From positions 5,370,284 through 5,434,283 of the forward strand of contig OX411552.1 in NCBI GenBank assembly GCA_948146395.1: a DNA stretch of 64,000 bases. The letters run 5' to 3'. Positions 59,771-64,000 of this stretch are shown one piece after another. The position numbers and the translations under genes were made by a program. The stretch comes from Fragum whitleyi. Lineage: Eukaryota > Mollusca > Bivalvia > Cardiida > Cardiidae. Under the pieces are notes generated by a model, which ran no database searches, had not been told where the DNA came from, and was given only the letters and a program-made list of their open reading frames with translations. How positions within the stretch are numbered: position 1 is the stretch's first letter; each line of letters starts with the position of its first letter.

Positions 59771-60254
59771 AAATTTATATATCCTGAAGTATTGCTGGTA
59801 ACTACATCTTTAAAAGGCATTTCTTTATTTAGCATTTTTAATTTAATCGTCATGGACAAGCTATGCATTGTGTAAACGTGGCTACCTCACAATTATTCTG
59901 AACATCGACGGTTACAACTATGAAAAAAGAACAATGGGACTTAAGAAGATACACTCTTCAAAAAAGTTCATTGAATACATATTTTAATTAAGACAAAGAT
60001 ATCTTTATATTTAAACAAGTCAAAGAAGGTGGAGCTCAGGCTTCTTTCCACTAAATTTAATCAGAATAAACGTTTACTGATCAAATATTTGAAATGGTGA
60101 CGTGAATTGAGGCCGTTACGTAGAAAGTGTTGGGTGCCTGACCTCTCAACAATGTTTAATCCGGAGATTTTACGTCGCCAAGAGACTAAGAATTTCTTTT
60201 AGGTTGCGGAGAAAAAACTCACGTGTCTACGGAAGCCCACTGGGGCCCTTTTGT
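59771..60254. other. Nothing assigned
   Basis: AT-rich sequence without a recognised feature. Confidence 0.35.
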
Positions 60255-60350
60255 CTTAGCTCTTATATCTTATGTCTTACGTCTTAGCTCTTAGCTCTAA
60301 TGTCTTACGTCTAAGCTCTTAGCTCTTATCTCTTATCTCTTAGCTGTAAT
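60255..60350. repeat. Short-unit repeat (CTTAGCT / CTTATCT)
   Basis: About 13 copies of a 6-7 bp unit alternating TCTTAGC, TCTTATC, TCTTACG. Confidence 0.85.
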
Positions 60351-60664
60351 AATGTTTGGAAATGGAAACAACGTGGATTATTTTGGTGAGGAAGATAATT
60401 GAAAATCGTTGCATTAAAGGTATTTACTTTTAAAATTTGTATTATCAAAAATATCATTAATTCTATTATTGCATGAGGTTAAATAACGCTACCTTCAACT
60501 GTACTTCAACTAGTTATTATATATCGTGACGGCCAATGTATTCTGTAATTTAAATCTTTACTCATAGCAGTAAATAAACAGCCAGAAGGTTTCATAGGAA
60601 CCAAATCAAGCTCAACCTATTTATTTTTATTTTTAATATTCCCAGATTTATGTTGCCCTATTTT

Positions 60665-61190
60665 TAGCTCACCTGAGCACGAAGTAATCAAGGTGAGCTT
60701 TTGTGGTAAGGTGGATGTCCCTCGTCAGTCGTTCGTCGTCACCATTTACCTTATATGCAATCAAGAGTCCAAGTTTTGGCCGATCAACCTGAAAATTGGC
60801 CAGCGTGATTGTCTCAATGAAATCTCGGTCGAGTTCGAAACTGGATCAACAGGGATCAAAAACAAGGCACGGGGGTAAAATCTAAGAAAAACCTTGTATG
60901 CACTCTAGAGGCCACATTGTTTGCCCGATCAACCTGAAAATTGGCCAGAATGAGTGTTTTGCCTAAATCTGAGACAAGATACGAAAATGGCCCCACTGGG
61001 GTAAAAAAACTAAGTCAACTGTTCAGAATGGCTGTCTTATTCAAATCTTGGACAAGTATCGAATTTGGTAAAATTGAATAAAAAATTTGGTCACATGATC
61101 AACATTTAGGAAAACATTTTTTTGCCCGATCAACCTGATAATTAGTGAAAGGGATTCTATAATCTTAGAAAACCCTTATAATGCTTTAGA
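60665..61190. repeat. Dispersed AGCTCACCTGAG-type repeat, right end missing
   Basis: AGCTCACCTGAGCACGAAGT with inverse AAGGTGAGCTT, a GTCGTTCGTCGTC stretch, then units with TGCCCGATCAACCTGAAAAT and GGCCAGAATGAG. Confidence 0.8.
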
Positions 61191-61228
61191 TTGTCTGACC
61201 TGAGTGAGTATCAATTTAATGTTTTCAC

Positions 61229-61652
61229 TACAGTTAAAAACGTGAAATTGACACTCATCAAAACCATTCATAATCACTCGCTCAGCGCTCCAATCATTCA
61301 GACTCAAAATTCATTCCAAAAACTCTCTTTAAAATGTACTCGGAAATTGTTGAAAAACGCTTTAAAATCGTTCAAAATTGTCACCATTTCAATCGACTGA
61401 TTAGATATTTGCATGATTTTTTTTTGCTTATGTTGATTTTTAAGCGTTTGCCCGTGAAGGTACAAATCCAAAAAATTCGAAGATTGTATTAGATTTAGGT
61501 AAAAATAATCGCTAATTTTGGACGAAATAATCGATTATGTTTACCACCCTCGAAAATCATTCAAAACACGCTCAATCCACTCGTTCGATTTCATTCTAAA
61601 ATTATTCAAAAATCATTGAACTTGTCAATTTCCCGGTGTGTTTCTAACTGCA
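61229..61652 (+). mobile_element. MITE-A copy
   Basis: TACAGTTAAAAACGTGAAAT to CCCGGTGTGTTTCTAACTG; the core is degraded. Confidence 0.8.
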
Positions 61653-61729
61653 ACTGTGTTATAAAAATCTAACGGAATCTCATTTTGATTTAAATATTCC
61701 TAGTACCAAGAAGATTAAAATGACCCTAA

Positions 61730-62097
61730 CAGTTAACAATATCGTGAAATTGACAAGCTGAATGATAATGGATTGATTTTGGAATTAAATTGAATGAGCG
61801 GGAGGAGCGGGTTTTAAATGAAATTCAAGGTCGGTAATCCAATTTTGCTAATGTTGTTAAAGATGAACAAAATTAGCGCTATCTATTACCTCCCTTTAAT
61901 AAGATATGCATACATATTGGGAAAGCTTGGACTTTTCCTAGCATTATTTATTTTGAATGCGGTTGTTGATCTTTCCTTGGGTGACTTTGAAGCGTTTTTG
62001 AATGGTTTGAGTGAGTGTTTGGATTAAATGAATTGAGCGCTGACTGGATGATTAAGAATGGTTTTGATAAGAATGAGTGTCAGTTTCACGTTATTCT
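61730..62097 (-). mobile_element. MITE-A copy
   Basis: CAGTTAACAATATCGTGAAA to TCAGTTTCACGTTATTCTAA; right end altered. Confidence 0.82.
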
Positions 62098-62367
62098 AAA
62101 AAGTATTTGCTCCCCTTATTAGTCGAGTAAAACTATGACCTGTATTGCAAAAGTAATATTTTTCCTTCTGACCTATTTTATTACGATTTGACCCGAATTT
62201 TATTTTTTAAAAACAACAAGATGAAGATAGAACCCTATGAATGACGTCATGAAGTTGATATCTGCCCGCTACACGTACTTCCAGGATAGACGGTAGTAAA
62301 GAGATTGTTTACCAACAGACAGCCAGATAGACTAACGGACAGACACAGCACGTACATCTAATGTGCA

Positions 62368-62808
62368 TACAGTTGACAACATCGTGAAATTGACAAGATG
62401 GATGATTTGGGATTGATTTAGGAATGAAATTGAATGAGTGTGTGGAGCGAGTTTTGAGTGAATTTAATTGGAGGTAATCATATATCTTAAATTTTGTTCA
62501 GGATGAACAAAATTTGCGATATTGATTACCTCCCTTTAGTAAAAAATGCATAAATGTTCTACAAATAGCTTTCTATTTCTTCAAGATCTAATCAGACGCT
62601 TACAATTTCTATTAATTCAGTGAAATCCAGAATTTACCGAAGCTATTTTTATTTTGAACGAAGTCTTTGTAATATGTTTTTCAGGGAGTTTGGAGCGTTT
62701 TTGAATGGTTTGAGTGAGTGTTTGGAATGAATGAATGGAGCGCTGAGTGAGCGATTTAAAATGGTTTTGATTGAGTTAAATGTCAATTTCACGATGTAAT
62801 TAACTGTA
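62368..62808 (-). mobile_element. MITE-A copy, best preserved
   Basis: TACAGTTGACAACATCGTGA to ACGATGTAATTAACTGTA, TA on both sides, full internal hairpin. Useful as a reference for the family. Confidence 0.93.
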
Positions 62809-64000
62809 ACAGATCACCTTTAGCACATTTCGCTTTGGTGTGTAATAAAAATAACTCTTATTATAACCTCATCGAATTACATGTAATCTAAAGTTTTCAG
62901 TCGCTGAACAACATGCCACGGAATAGCAAATAAATCATGAACAATGCAAATAAAAGGATAATACAAGTTACATAATACCTTTTTAGAAATTTATTGAATT
63001 ACAATTCCTATTGGGTAAACAAAGGTAGAATTGATAAAATCGATCAATTCGCCAACCATTATAGATTTTAAATCATCATGTACAAAAACAAATTCTGAAA
63101 TAAAAAAGAAATCTACAGAGTCTAGTTTAAGGAAGGTTGGCAAGGGGATAACTGCTATTACGCAAGTGTGCAATTTTAAAAAAAAAAAGAAAAGAAAATT
63201 GCCGTTGATGAACAATCATTACATCGTTACTACAGCCTGATCGATGTCTCGATAATTCACCGATGTTCATATTGCAATTACACATCAAGGGGCCAGAGCA
63301 ACTCTCTCGTAAGTGCCTATAATTATAGACACTTACAATAGTGCTACGCTGACCACTTCACGTGTCATTGGGGTTGCAGCGCGAAGTTCCCCCTTCTCTA
63401 TTAGGGAAAATTTATGGGTAAGTTCATATGGGAGGCGATCTCGATCGAAAATATCTGGTTCCAATTCGAACAACCTCGGTTTCGACACCAGTGAAGTCAA
63501 TTTGACCTCTCGACCTCGATGCTACTGAATCCGGGTCAGGCCGATATTACTTGGATTCAAAAAGTGGACAACATTTCGAATAAAAAAAATCTTGTTTTTC
63601 AATAAAACTTACTTTTGTTCTTATTACACATTGTGTTTATCAATATGTTAATGGATTAAAGGCATTATTTTATATTAATTCATTATTGTAGCGGTATTTT
63701 TGAATCATGTTTACTTCCATCAGTAGATTACTGCGTTGACATAGATGTCCTCTCTACGAATGCGTGTTACAGTTATTTTTAAATCAATCCATCAGCTCTC
63801 TCGATTCCCGGGCTGTCATCGACGTCGGAAGGCATTTTACCTATGTAACCCCATATTTCCGATATACAATGTATTCTTAAATTTCGAAACTCTAGTAACG
63901 CTCATACTCGGATCGGCAATGTTTGGCTTTTGTGTTTAAACCTTGTTATGCAATTGTTCTTTTCGAAACACTGTTTAACCATGCATAAAGAATAATTTCG
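62809..64000. other. Window end, nothing firmly assigned
   Basis: A 12-bp-arm hairpin at 63310-63338 (GTAAGTGCCTATAATTATAGACACTTAC). Short frames at 63031, 63313 and 63745 have no recognisable domain. Confidence 0.35.

Overview
The window is animal genomic DNA, AT-rich and intron-rich, and most of it is repeats. Inference: a mollusc, most likely a bivalve. The reasons are the tRNA-derived SINEs ending in TCAA-type tails, the degenerate repeats that open with AGCTCACCTGAG and carry CGTC/GTCC runs, and the enzyme families present. Nothing suggests a prokaryote: the genes are split by GT-AG introns, with no operons and no CRISPR. All gene models below are spliced by eye; exon phases were checked and each joined frame is open.

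Three genes can be supported. (1) Plus strand, 207-12997: a complete nine-exon flavoprotein oxidase of the PIPOX / monomeric sarcosine oxidase family. It has 403 codons, an N-terminal dinucleotide-binding motif, the covalent-flavin cysteine at residue 315 and a C-terminal SKL peroxisomal signal. (2) Minus strand, 29875 down to 13827: a five-exon, 370-residue type II membrane protein resembling the DUF1647-type glycosyltransferase-like family. One 35-codon exon (16052-16156) is easy to miss. (3) Plus strand, 53524-56521: a three-exon, 405-residue type II membrane glycosyltransferase of the GT32 / alpha-1,4-galactosyltransferase type with a DxD motif. Genes 1 and 2 converge, with their stop codons about 830 bp apart. 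The two glycosyltransferase-like genes probably act in the Golgi; nothing in the sequence ties them to the oxidase.

The rest is repeats. The dominant family, called MITE-A here, is about 360-570 bp long, begins CAGTTAACAACATCGTGAAA and ends with the inverse, and is flanked by TA. About 28 copies or fragments cover much of the window. Three copies lie within 10 bp of a PIPOX exon 3' end, two of them at splice donors. A second, palindromic family (MITE-B) has four copies, three of them close to exons. Three SINE families occur, some nested in MITE-A with clear target-site duplications. The most striking structure is a tandem array of three near-identical 3.4-kb units at 37558-47759. It has no gene, and its breakpoint lies inside the terminal inverted repeat of a roughly 980-bp fold-back element. 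Long hairpins, minisatellites and (GA)n tracts complete the picture. From 57 kb to 64 kb I see only repeats and unassigned sequence.
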